DNA from: Syngnathus acus
Lineage: Eukaryota > Chordata > Actinopteri > Syngnathiformes > Syngnathidae
DNA: 64,000 nt
Reading direction: 5' to 3'
NCBI RefSeq assembly: GCF_901709675.1
Contig: NC_051098.1
Span: 921,500 to 985,499, forward strand
In this document: one piece after another, positions 54,970 to 64,000 of the stretch
Layout of the letters: each line of letters starts with the position of its first letter
Numbering within the stretch: the stretch's first letter is position 1
The notes under the pieces: model-generated
What the model was told of the DNA's origin: nothing
Databases searched by the model: none
Seen by the model: the letters and a program-made list of their open reading frames with translations, nothing else
Translations under genes and position numbers: made by a program

Positions 54970-55351
54970 TGTCAGGATCGGAATGGAGCAGGGCGACCAA
55001 ATGCAGCTTGGACCAGGGTTTATTAAGGGAAAAGGTAGTTGGAAGGGAGGATGAGGGGAACAAGACCAACAGAACCGGCAAACTAACATAACTTCCTAAC
55101 AAAACAACGAGACTGACCGACCGACAGGGTTGGCTAACAGACAGAACAGAAAAACAGGAACCAAGAAACAAGAAGACATCAACGATCCGACAGGGGAGTG
55201 AGGGGCAGACAGGACTAAATACAAGACAGGTAACAAGAGGCAGGTGACTGTGATTACATTGATTGAGGTAACGCAGGAGGGGAGGGTCGACGCGAACAGA
55301 AACCATGGTAACATATAGACATAGTAAAGCAACCAGGGACGAGTCGTAACA
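54970..55351 (-). mobile_element. Solo LTR with 5-bp TSD
   Basis: On the minus strand it runs TGTTACGACTCG to GATCCTGACA, with TG...CA borders. CATTT flanks both sides (54965-54969, 55352-55356). AATAAACCCTGG on the minus strand (about 55018) is a polyadenylation signal near the 3' border. A 5-bp duplication fits Gypsy or retrovirus-type integration. No internal region remains. A relative is at 56501-56877. Confidence 0.8.
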
Positions 55352-55356
55352 CATTT

Positions 55357-56400
55357 GCTTTTGGGTTTTGGAAAAAAAGTAAATATTTCACCTCATTAAG
55401 AACCAACATTTTTCTCCCACAAGCCACAAGGAGTTGATAAAATACTCTGAAATATGAACTTTGGTGAGAGAGGTTCTTAATGGACACTGGATACTGGACT
55501 GTCTTGCCAAAAATAGAGAAGAGAAGAAGACAAAGTTGTTTACAGGTATGAAATATTATGTGTCATAAGACAGGGGTTTTCAACTGTTTTTTTCCTAGGG
55601 ACCACCATTATAACCAAGAAGCAACTCCGTGACCACTGCTTTGGCGGATTTTTGTTTTTTTTTTGCACCGAAAAAGGGTAGACCTATACAGGCTATTTGC
55701 ATCTGTGTGTCTATTTAGGGAATCTCTGCTACATTTGACATAATTTGGATGGGTAAATGATTCACAAAATTAGCTGGAAAATAAATCAAGTCTAACTAAA
55801 TTGTGACATTCAATGATTGGTTGGCTGGCATCTGGGACGCTTCACAACGACAAAAGTCTGGCATGTCAGAATTTTTGTCCGCCTTGCCGCATGTGTGACA
55901 TATTCTGTCATCCTTCAATTGTTTTTTGGGCACAGAACAATATTTATCTTGTAGTCTAACAGTGTGACCGTTGTGAATGACATTAATAGTTTTCCAAATA
56001 CACAAAGACCGATGATTGACAGACCTATAATACATCCCAATATAACATTATTCCTTAAAATGTCACGAAATAGTATTTTTTCTAATTTTCTATTCGTTTT
56101 TCTTCATTTGTAAATAATTAGCCAAGTCAGGTTCATTGTCAATTCTTCACATGTTCCAGAAATACAAAGAATTGAAATCATGTTTCTCTGCAGCCCACGG
56201 TGATGACAGCATAAAACCGGACACATCGTGACACTATTTATTGTTTATCTAATAATTTTTAACCTATTTATTTATGTATTTGTTATTTATTATTGATCTA
56301 TTTGTTATTTAGTAATATCAAGCTATATTGTCTATTTGTTTATCTATCTGTGTGTGTGTGTTTCTGTATCTAACTGCTGATTCCTGAATTTCCCCGGGAT
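55357..56400. other. Mostly unassigned; one hAT-like end at 55571
   Basis: CAGGGGTTTTCAACTG (55571) with GGGACCACCATTATAACC resembles a hAT MITE left end, but no right end or TSD was found. The rest has no recognisable feature. Confidence 0.4.
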
Positions 56401-56407
56401 CAATAAA

Positions 56408-56408
56408 G

Positions 56409-56500
<92 letters not shown>
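56408..56500. repeat. (TATC)n microsatellite, left part
   Basis: Perfect TATC repeat interrupted by the solo LTR at 56501. Confidence 0.97.
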
Positions 56501-56501
<1 letters not shown>

Positions 56502-56877
56502 GTCACGCATGGAGTGTGGAAATGGAGCAGGGCGACCAAGTGCAGCTTGGACCAGGGTTTATTGCAGCAAACTCAAAAGACAGGCTCGGCAAACTGACGG
56601 GACTTAACATCAAAACTAACAGGACCGACCGACAAAAACGTGAAACAAAAGACAGGAACCAAACAAACCTCGTGACAGTGACACATGCATTGTCCACATC
56701 TCATGCAATGCTCCGACCTCGAGTGGCACACAAACAGAACTTAAATACAACACAGTTAACAAGAGGCAGGTGAGTATGATCACACTGATCATGGGCACAC
56801 AGGAGGGGAGGGGCGAGCACACAGACACAGAAACGATGACAACCTATACACAGCAAAACTGGGGACGAGGCATGACA
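56501..56877 (-). mobile_element. Solo LTR inserted in a (TATC)n microsatellite
   Basis: On the minus strand TGTCATGCCTCG ... CATGCGTGACA, with TG...CA borders and AATAAACCCTGG near the 3' border. It is homologous to 54970-55351 (GGAGCAGGGCGACCAA, GCAGCTTGGACCAGGG). CTATC flanks both sides, but this lies in the repeat and is not independent evidence of a TSD. Confidence 0.8.
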
Positions 56878-56996
<119 letters not shown>

Positions 56997-57499
56997 TTCT
57001 GACAAGATATCCTAACATTAACTACCTAATTAATACTAAGTGACATTTACAATAAAGTGGACAGTGGCAAAGTTAAATTAACTAAACTCCAATAACTTAG
57101 TAAACTAGGAGGCGAGAGATACACTGTAAAAACAACTAAGGGCACAAGATAGGCATTCACAGTGTTGGGAATAAAGTCTGACGTGGTTGTCTAGGGTAGT
57201 GCACAGTAATAAATAGTCTATGCCCAACTGACTTAATGCATGTTTGTTTTTCTTCTGATTATGGAAGGTATACACACAGAAAAAAACATGTGTAAACAAG
57301 TGGCTTATATTTTCTCAGATTCTTCTTGTGGCCCTCTGGGTTTAGGAAGGTTGTGCAGCGCTGGACCATTTTCTATGACACGCAAAGCTCACAACCTTGG
57401 ACGAGCAGAGTCAAATAGGCGGTATCTAACTTCTGCAGTCCTCATGTTTATATATCTGGTTGACAAAGCTAGAATTATACTGAGTATGTGGGTTGATGC
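56997..57499. other. No recognisable feature
   Basis: A frame at 57240-57677 (145 codons) shows no recognisable domain and overlaps the duplicated unit below, so it is not called. Confidence 0.4.
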
Positions 57500-57835
57500 T
57501 TCCTTATCAACATCCTTCGGCGGCCCCCTTCTTGCCTTTCTTTCAACATGCAGCTATGCTCCAGCCATCTGGGCATCTGGGCTTACCCATCCCTGGGTGT
57601 CTCAGTCACCAAGGCGACGACTTCTCTGTCACCATGGAGTTATCCTCCCCATCGTCAGATTTCCTCCACACACGTAACTCCAGCAGCCTCTCCCACAGTC
57701 TTGGCCTATATTCAGTCTCCAGAAAGTTATGCTGACTGTGAGAAATGTTTACTGATAGTATTATCAAATGTTCAAAATACTTTCAGACCTCCTCTTCCTT
57801 CAGCACATCTCAGACTTCTTTATCGGATGTTAACT
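57500..57835 (+). repeat. Direct duplication, unit 1
   Basis: TTATCAACATCCTT, GGTGTCTCAGTCA, AGTTATGCTGACTGT and ATACTTTCAGACCTC recur in the same order at 58205-58500. The copies are diverged and about 700 bp apart. Confidence 0.82.
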
Positions 57836-58204
57836 TCGAGGTCATTCTGACCTTCTAAAACAAGCAGGCTGAGACACGATGTTTACTGATAGTGTCATTT
57901 TAAAATACATGCATGTGGAATATTAATTTGTGCTTAACAATGTTGGTTACCTGGATATACTTATTGTTGGATTTCCTCAATGGGGAGTGCGGAACTTCGG
58001 CACAGTCACACTTCGCGGCATAAATTTATACCGATTGTCGATGCCTAAATTGATTCTCTGGTTTCAGGAAAGTGAACAGCGCTGAACCGAAGCTCATGCC
58101 CGCATACGGGCAGAGTAGAAAACCCGGTGTTCTATTCCTGCTGTCCACACACTTATATAGTAGCCTGTCAATGTTACAACTCTAAAGGTAGTATGTCAGT
58201 TGAG
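57836..58204. other. Sequence between the two duplicated units
   Basis: Mixed sequence with no recognisable feature. Confidence 0.4.
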
Positions 58205-58500
58205 GTCTCATCAACATCCTTGGGCATCTGTTACTCAGACGATGGCCTTTCTGTCTAGGCTCCCCATTCCGGGGTGTCTCAGTCATGAAGGTGATCACCT
58301 TCGCTGTCACTATGGCGTTGTTCTCCCCTCCCATCAGATTTCCCTGCAAACACGTAATTTACACATTTTTGGGCAATATTTAATCTCCAAAATAGTTATG
58401 CTGACTGTTAACAAACTGTTTAGTGATAATATTATCAAATGTCTAAAATACTTTCAGACCTCATCGTCTTATTTGGCATCTCAAAATGCTTTATTAAAAA
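58205..58500 (+). repeat. Direct duplication, unit 2
   Basis: Partner of 57500-57835 with the same landmark order. It ends where the SINE-2 begins. Confidence 0.82.
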
Positions 58501-58503
58501 AAG

Positions 58504-58664
58504 TTAAAGTTAAAGTCCCAATGATCGTCACACACACATCTGGGTGTGGTGAAATTTGTCCTCTGCATTTAACCCATCCTCATGTGATTTTGATCCATCC
58601 CCTGGGGGAGAGGGGAGCAGTGAGCAGCAGCGGTGCCGCGCTCGGGAATCATTTGGTGATCATT
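58504..58664 (-). repeat. SINE-2, 5'-truncated
   Basis: Inverse of the SINE-2 3' half, starting GTTAAAGTCCCAATGATCG and ending CGGGAATCATTTGGTGATC. It is the same truncation as the piece at 17838, since both belong to the duplicated composite. Confidence 0.9.
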
Positions 58665-59885
58665 TATTGGGTCTTAGCTCATTGTCATGCTGACTTTAGA
58701 AAACGTGCACGTGGACAGCTGAGGAGACTTCGTCCCGGAAAGGCTGCGGGTCCAGACAGGGTCTCTCCTCGTCTGCTGAAGTTTAAAAAATAAATTTCAC
58801 TGAAAAAAAAAACTATTATTTTCCGATTCCAATTTTGTAGACCACCTGCAGTACCGCCACGGACCACCACTTGACAATCCCTGTTCTATAATTCGCGTAT
58901 CAGGAAAAGGTGAGGGTGGAGAATGCTGCATCGTTCTCTCACCTGGACAAGGGAAAAGGGGCTGTGAGGGTTATTTTCCTGGATTTCTCTAGTGCCTTTC
59001 ACACCATTCAGCCTATGGTCCTGAGAGACAAAATGTTGGTGATGGGCATGGGCTCATACCTGAGGGCATGGATCATGGACCTGACCGGCAGATCTTCGTA
59101 TGTGCGCATGGAAGGCTGTAGGTCAGGCACGGTGAAGAACAGCATGAGAGGACCGCAGGGAACGGTGCTCTCTCCCTTCCTATTCACCCTCTACACCTCT
59201 GACTTCCTGTACAACTCTAAATCCTGCTATGAGCAGAGGTGTGCAGATGACACTGCTGGCTGTATTAGGGATGGACGGGAGGAGGAGTACAGGAGGAGTA
59301 CAGAAGCCTGGTCCGGCGCTTCGCCACTTGTGTGGACTCCAACCCCTGCACCTAAATACCGCCAAATCTGGGAAATTGGTGGTAGACTACAGGATGCCAG
59401 GCCTCGTCCGGAGCATGTGACCATCAATGGAGTCTGGTGCAGACCTGTAAATGTCTTGGAGTTTTGATGGACGACAAACTCGACTGATCAGCTCACGTGG
59501 ACGCTGTGTGCAAAAAAGGACAGCTGTACCTCCTCAGGCGGTTGGCATCCTTCAACGTCTGCAATGTGATGCTGCGGATATTTTATCAACCTGTTGTGGC
59601 GAGCGCCCTCTTCTTTGCAATGGCATGCTGGGGGGCAACAAGAGAGATGCCTCGCCGGGACAAACTAGTGAGGAAGGCGCGTTCTGTTGTGGGCACGGAG
59701 CTGCCTAATCTGACATCTGTGGCAGAACAACGGGTGTTGGCCAGGCTGCTGTCCATCAAGGACAACCCCGTCCACCCACTGTATAGCACCGTCTCCGAGC
59801 GGAGTAATAGCTTCAGGCTGTTGGCACCCTTGCTCCACGGAAAGGATGAGGGGATCGTTTCTCCCCCATGCCGTGAGAGTTTTTA
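58665..59885 (+). pseudogene. Rex1-like LINE reverse transcriptase, broken, with hAT-like insertion
   Basis: RT start RRLRPGKAAGPDRVSPRLLK (58717-58776) is interrupted by a hAT-like fragment (about 58785-58898). It resumes with AVRVIFLDFSSAFHTIQPMV (about 58957), GPQGTVLSPFLFTLYTSDF and RCADDTAGCIRDG, where the first residue of the Tyr/Phe-Ala-Asp-Asp box is Cys. After frame changes near 59320 and 59465 it continues VCKKGQLYLLRRLASFNVCN and SVVGTELPNLTSVAEQRVLA, the usual C-terminal region of this LINE group, to TAA at about 59885. The endonuclease is absent, so it is 5'-truncated. It meets the minus-strand LINE at 60098 tail to tail. Confidence 0.82.
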
Positions 59886-60657
59886 ACTCGACATGGGGGA
59901 CAGGCTACGTTCACGGTCAAATTGATCTGAGTTTCTCATGTTTAACATGAAGTCTGCTATCATCTCTTTTATTATATTGACATGTTAGTAAAATTTGTTT
60001 ATTGTTTATTTACTTATTCAGGGGTATCTATTATATCTACTGCATATGTGTTCCCCTTGTTTATTTCAGTTGCTGTGGTAATCTACACTCCTGGAGACTC
60101 CAGAAGAATCAGAATCAGAATCAGCTTTATTGGCCAAGTTTGTGCACGTCAAACAAGGAATTTGACTCTGGTTGATCTCAGCCTCGGTACAACATTTAAG
60201 TGACAAACAACCTTCAGGTGAGGAACAACATTTAAGTGGCGAGAACAGGATATAATTGGCCAGTGATGTCTCTGAGACGCTATGAGTGGTGTGAGTTCAT
60301 CAGAGCGACAGCCTGGGGAAAGAAGCTGTGTCTGTGTCTGCTGGTTTTGGCGTACAGCGCTCTGTAACGCCGTCTGGAGGGGAGCAGTTCGAACAGACTG
60401 TGACCTGGGTGAGAAGGGGTCTGCAGAGATGTTGCTTGCACGTTTCCTGGTCCTGGACAGGTACAAGTCTTGGATAGATGGGAGGTTGATCCCGATTATC
60501 TTTTCCGCAGTCCTGATTGTCTGTTGCAGTCTGTGCTTGTCTTGTTTGGTGGCTGATCCAAATCAGACAGTGATGGAGGTGCAGACTGGATGATGGCAGT
60601 GTAGAAGGTCTTCAGCAGCTCCTGTGGCAGGTTGAACTTCCTGAGCTGTCTCAGAAA

Positions 60658-62172
60658 TTAGAGCCTCTGCTGGGCCTTCTTCCAGACAGAGTCTATGATG
60701 CCGGTCCATTTCAGGTCCAGAGAGATTGTGGATCCCAGGAACTTGAAGGTGTCTGTGGAGGGAATAGCATTACTGAGGATAGTGAGGGGTGGAAGTGGTG
60801 AAGGGTCTCTCCTGAAGTCCACTGTCATCTCCACAGTCTTGAGCGTGTTCAGCTCCAGGTGGTTTTGGCTGCACCAGTGGACCAGCCGCTCCACCTCCTG
60901 TCTGTACACAGTCTCGTCAACGTCCCGGATCAGTCCGATGAGAGTGGTGTCGTCCGCATACTTCAGCAGCTTCAGCTGTCGCCTGAGGAGCAATCGTTAG
61001 TGTAGAGAAAAAAGAGCAGTGGGGAGAGGACGCACCCCTGGGGGGTGCCGGTGCTGGTGGTCCGGGTGTCGGACGTGATGGGCCCCAGCCTCACATGCTG
61101 GTCAGGAAGCTGGTGCTCCACTGACAGGTGGAGGCAGGCACCGCGAGCTGGATGAGCTTCTGGTGGAGGACGTCGGGAGCGATGATGTTGAACGCCAAGC
61201 TGAAGTCCACAAACAGGATCCAGGTGTACGTCCCTGGGGTGTCTAGGTGGTGCAGGATGTAGTGCAGTCCCATGTTGACCGCATCATCCATCGACCTGTT
61301 TGCCCGGTAGGCAAACTGCAGGGGGTCGGGCAGGGGGCCCGTGATGTCCTTCAGGTGGCTCAACACTAGCCTCTTAAAAGATTTCATGACCACAGATGTC
61401 AGGGCGACAGGTCTTTAATCATTCAAACCTGTAATGGCGGGCTTCTTGGCCACCTGTACGATGATGACGCTTTTGAAGCACGAGGGCACCTCACATAGCT
61501 CCAGGGAACGGTTGAAGATCCGTGCAAAGGTGGGTGCCAGTTGTTCAGCACAGACTTTGAGGCAGGAGGGGGACACTCCGTCTGGGCCTGGTGCCTTTCT
61601 GACCTTTTGTCTCCGGAACATCTGACAGCTCAGTGGCCTAGTGGTAGAGTGTCCGCCCTGAGACTGGAAGGTTGTGGGTTCAAACCCCGGCCGGGTCATA
61701 CCAAAGACTATAAAAATGGGACCCATTGCCTCCCTGCTTGGCACTCAGCATTAAGGGTTGGAATTTGGGGGTTAGATCACCAACTGATTCCCGAGCGCGG
61801 CACCGCTGCTGCTCACTGCTCCCCTCTCCCCCAGGGGATGGATTAAAATCACACGGGGATGGGTTAAATGCAGAGGACAAATTTCACCACACCCAGGTGT
61901 GTGTGTGACGATCATTGGGACTTTAATCTTTAATCTTTAACCTCCTCCTCGCGGATATGGAGTGCGGGTGCGGCTTCTGAAAGAGACAGAGTAGGTGATA
62001 AGGACGATGGAGGTGTGAACAGGGGGGTTGTGGGGGTAGGTGTGTATGTTGATTGTGATGCAGGAGGTCCTGTTATGTGTGTCGACCGTTCAAACCTGCA
62101 GTAAAACCTATTTAGCCTATTTGCAGGCCTTGGGTTCTTGAAGCCCGTGATGCTCTGCAGGCCTTTCCACAC
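60658..62172 (-). pseudogene. Rex1-like LINE reverse transcriptase, broken, with SINE-2 inserted
   Basis: Minus-strand order: pre-RT region with WKGLQSITGFKNP and ANRLNRFYCRFER (62172-62090); SINE-2; KVRKAPGPDGVSPSCLKVCA (about 61600) and FNRSLELCEVPSCFKSVIIV; VMKSFKRLVLSHLK and DPLQFAYRANRSMDDAV (61320); FVDFSLAFNIIAPDVL (about 61220); KYADDTTLIGLI (about 60950); LELNTLKTVEMTVDFRR and TFKFLGSTISLDLKW (60700). Frame breaks lie near 61405, 61090 and 60998. The catalytic KYADD box is intact. No endonuclease is present. Confidence 0.85.
61626..61937 (+). mobile_element. SINE-2, near full length, inside the LINE
   Basis: Head with TGGCCTAGTGGTAGAGTGTC (61634) and GGTTCAAACCCCG (about 61678), the same body as 4832-5148, and a 3' tail of ATCTTTA repeats. 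It interrupts the LINE pre-RT region. Confidence 0.92.
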
Positions 62173-62200
62173 TGTTGAGGGATCAGGATTGGCAGATTGG

Positions 62201-62582
62201 CAGAGAAGAAAATGATTTTAAAAGCAAAAAAAGTACATTTTCTATGATATGCGGCTTTCTGTTTTTTTTTCTTTTACCTCAGCCTTTCTACATAAAAAGA
62301 GGGAGGCAAGAATTGTAATGTGTATTGTTTCCTGGCTTAATTTGTCACATTCTGTCGTCACCTAGTATCTGAAATGGTGAATAATTGCCACCAAATTTCA
62401 AACGCGTGGTCCCACTCTTGTTCATTTCATCCTTTAAAAATATGAACACGTTCTGCACTATACGTTGGATTTACTTACTATTTATTGGATTTACTGTTAG
62501 CGCCCATGCGCAAAGCCTTTTATCATCTCCACAAAATCAAAAGTATTATTCTGATCGGATTTCAAAATAATTTTACAGCTTT
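62201..62582. other. No recognisable feature
   Basis: AT-rich spacer. Confidence 0.4.
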
Positions 62583-62597
62583 AAGTGGACATAAGGA

Positions 62598-62806
62598 GAA
62601 TGCAGCCATAGGGGGGCACAAGCCAGTGTCTTTCCTGCGCCGGTCCCAAGCCCGGGTAAATGCAGAGGGTTGCATCAGGAAGGGCATCCGGCGTAAAAAA
62701 TTGCCAAAATTTCTCATGATGAGAACCCAGTCTGTTAATTCCATACCATGGAAACAGAGGGTTTGCTGTGGCGGCCCCTGAGGGGAAAAGCCGAAAGGAA
62801 AAGAAG
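62598..62806 (+). mobile_element. Short retroposon (LINE 3' end or SINE), 15-bp TSD
   Basis: AAGTGGACATAAGGA flanks both sides (62583-62597, 62807-62821). The 209 bp contain GCATCAGGAAGGGCATCCGG and end GAAAAGCCGAAAGGAAAAGA, a 3' end I recall from fish RTE-type LINEs and their SINEs. There is no coding capacity. Confidence 0.85.
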
Positions 62807-62899
62807 AAGTGGACATAAGGAGGAATGTGCATATGAATTTTAGTGGCAATTTGTAGTTGTTACAGTTCCTTAGGCTGTTCTTTTCAGGTGAACAAATTA

Positions 62900-63389
62900 C
62901 CGTTTTTGTCCATGTATAATGCGCCCCCATGTATAATACGCACCCTAAAAATGGCATGTTGATGCTGGAAAAAAGCCTGTACCCATGTATAATACGCACC
63001 CAAATTTTGACTCCTACTTAAGTCCGTAAACGTAAAATTATTTCAGAAAAAAGATCATCTTTGGGAACAACCGGATGTTATTCTGCCGGTCAGTATCACT
63101 GCGCATGCGCTAGCAAACTGAATAGCGAAGAAATGTTTCGGATTTGTGTAGGGTACATTGTGACACCAAACGAGCAGGTGATCGAGGAAGCGTCTGATAC
63201 GAGAGCATTGTGTTCGTATGGAGCGTGTTTGAAGTGAACAGCAGAGAAGAAAGCGCATCTGTAATGGCGGCCTCCGTATGATATCCGGATAAAAAAAATA
63301 AAAAACATTGTACCCATGTATAATGCGCACCCCAGATTTTAGGACAATAAATTAGTTAAATTTTGCGCATTATACATGGAAAAAAACGG
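62900..63389 (-). mobile_element. MITE-G relative, shorter, TA-flanked
   Basis: Ends CCGTTTTTGTCCATGTATAA and CATTATACATGGAAAAAAACGG counted less two bases, TA on both sides. It shares TACCCATGTATAATACGCAC and GGATTTGTGTAGGGTACATT with the long copies, but lacks the SINE-2 piece and most of the long frame. Confidence 0.88.
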
Positions 63390-63413
63390 TAAATTCAATT
63401 GCAAATCTTCCAG

Positions 63414-63672
63414 GGCAGCACGGTGGGGCACTGGTTAGCACGTCCGCCTCACGGTTCAGGGAAGTGGGTTCGATTCACGTCCGGCCCTCCCTGTGTGGAG
63501 TTTGCAGTTTCCCCGTGCCTGTGTAGGTTTCCCCTGAGAACTCCTATATCCCCAAATCATGCTTTGTTAGGCCAATTGAGCACTCCAAATTGCCCATAGG
63601 TGTGGGTGCATTTGCGGATGTGTGCCCTACGATTGGGTGGCAACCAGTTCAGAGTGTCCCCCCGCCTGCTGC
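63414..63672 (+). repeat. SINE-1, 3'-incomplete
   Basis: Head GGGGCACTGGTTAGCACGTC and B box GGTTCGATTCAC, body GGAGTTTGCAGTTTCCCC and ACGATTGGGTGGCAACC. It stops before the GGATG tail. Confidence 0.87.
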
Positions 63673-64000
63673 AAGATGACTTAGCTGTGATTATAGTAAT
63701 AGTAGCATACATAACTCCTTGAGGGATTTCCCATGGAAGGTTGTGTTTACCCTATGCTATTTCTGTACACTGTCAGATAAACAAAGTTTGCCCTGTCACT
63801 CCCTTTCGTTGCAATTTCTCAAGTCTCTCGGCTCTCCATCTTTTATTCCCCATTCCACATGGAGTCTTAAGGGTTATGAGAAGAATTAGGAAGGAGGGCT
63901 TGGAAATAAATTTAATGAGTTTGAGAAAGTGAAATCATTTCTGAATATGTTTGAAATATTTCATATTTACTATTTAGACTTGCTTCATAGAGTTCCGCAT
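63673..64000. other. No recognisable feature to the window end
   Basis: Mixed sequence with no gene or TE terminus recognised. Confidence 0.4.

Larger units (their letters stand above)
60098..62200 (-). mobile_element. Rex1-like LINE, 5'-truncated, minus strand
   Basis: The 3' end on the minus strand has GGCCAATAAAGCTGATTCTG repeats (ATTCTG tail, 60103-60124). The coding part runs to about 62172. A full SINE-2 is inserted at 61626-61937. The fragment at 10545-10758 belongs to the same LINE family. Confidence 0.85.

Noticed and set aside
55571-55660. hAT MITE at 55.6 kb
   Set aside because: Only one end-like sequence was found, with no partner or TSD; it is mentioned only within the spacer entry.
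57240-57677. 145-codon frame that could be a host gene
   Set aside because: No domain or signal recognised, and part of it lies in a duplicated unit whose partner has no matching frame.

Overview
The window looks like a piece of a teleost fish genome that is almost wholly transposable-element sequence. Rex1-type and Rex3-type LINEs are present (the Rex3 copies are recognisable by conserved pol blocks), together with two tRNA-derived fish-type SINE families, Gypsy and Penelope retroelements, several hAT-type non-autonomous elements and an ISL2EU-like DNA transposon. I could not find one convincing host protein-coding exon, rRNA, stand-alone tRNA gene or CRISPR array. The species cannot be told from the sequence alone. 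Layout: 0-2.4 kb is AT-rich sequence with microsatellites and small tandem duplications. 2.4-5.5 kb holds two inverted copies of a TA-flanked MITE family (called MITE-A here), one carrying two SINEs. 5.5-8.7 kb is a Rex3 LINE on the minus strand sitting in a TA microsatellite. 8.7-12.2 kb has SINEs, LINE fragments and chimeric junctions. 12.26-17.3 kb is an L2-type LINE split by a nearly full-length RTE-like LINE (13104-17043) with one long pol frame broken once. 17.3-24.27 kb is a minus-strand Gypsy pol split by a 3.4 kb Rex1 (18305-21687) and by a 396 bp hAT element. 24.3-26.4 kb is a Penelope-like element split by a MITE-A copy. 26.4-28.45 kb is a second Gypsy remnant with its 3' LTR. 28.5-42 kb is mostly MITEs of two further TA-flanked families (MITE-F with termini CCGTAATTTTCGG, MITE-G with termini CCGTTTTTTTCC), hAT MITEs and SINEs. 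42.15-43.33 kb is an ISL2EU-like element with a THAP exon and a convergent YqaJ-associated reading frame. 43.3-44.8 kb is featureless. 44.8-46.6 kb is a palindromic hAT element. 47.1-52.7 kb contains a SINE, a 1.1 kb hAT element and a full-length Rex3. 53.6-58.5 kb has MITE-G, two solo LTRs and TATC microsatellites. 58.5-62.2 kb has two Rex1-like LINEs tail to tail, and 62.6-64 kb has a short retroposon, MITE-G and a SINE. The elements do not form a pathway. They form an insertion stratigraphy: many insertions can be bounded to the base by target-site duplications (TSDs), which gives relative ages (Gypsy older than the hAT and the Rex1 inside it; L2 older than the RTE-like LINE inside it). SINE-1 and Rex3 share the same 3' tail, which suggests that Rex3 reverse transcriptase moved SINE-1. 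The most unusual items are a 5' leader of about 96 nt shared by two LINEs with unlike pol genes, a 154-155 codon open frame kept in three MITE-G copies, the THAP/YqaJ element, the palindromic hAT, and several chimeric junctions.
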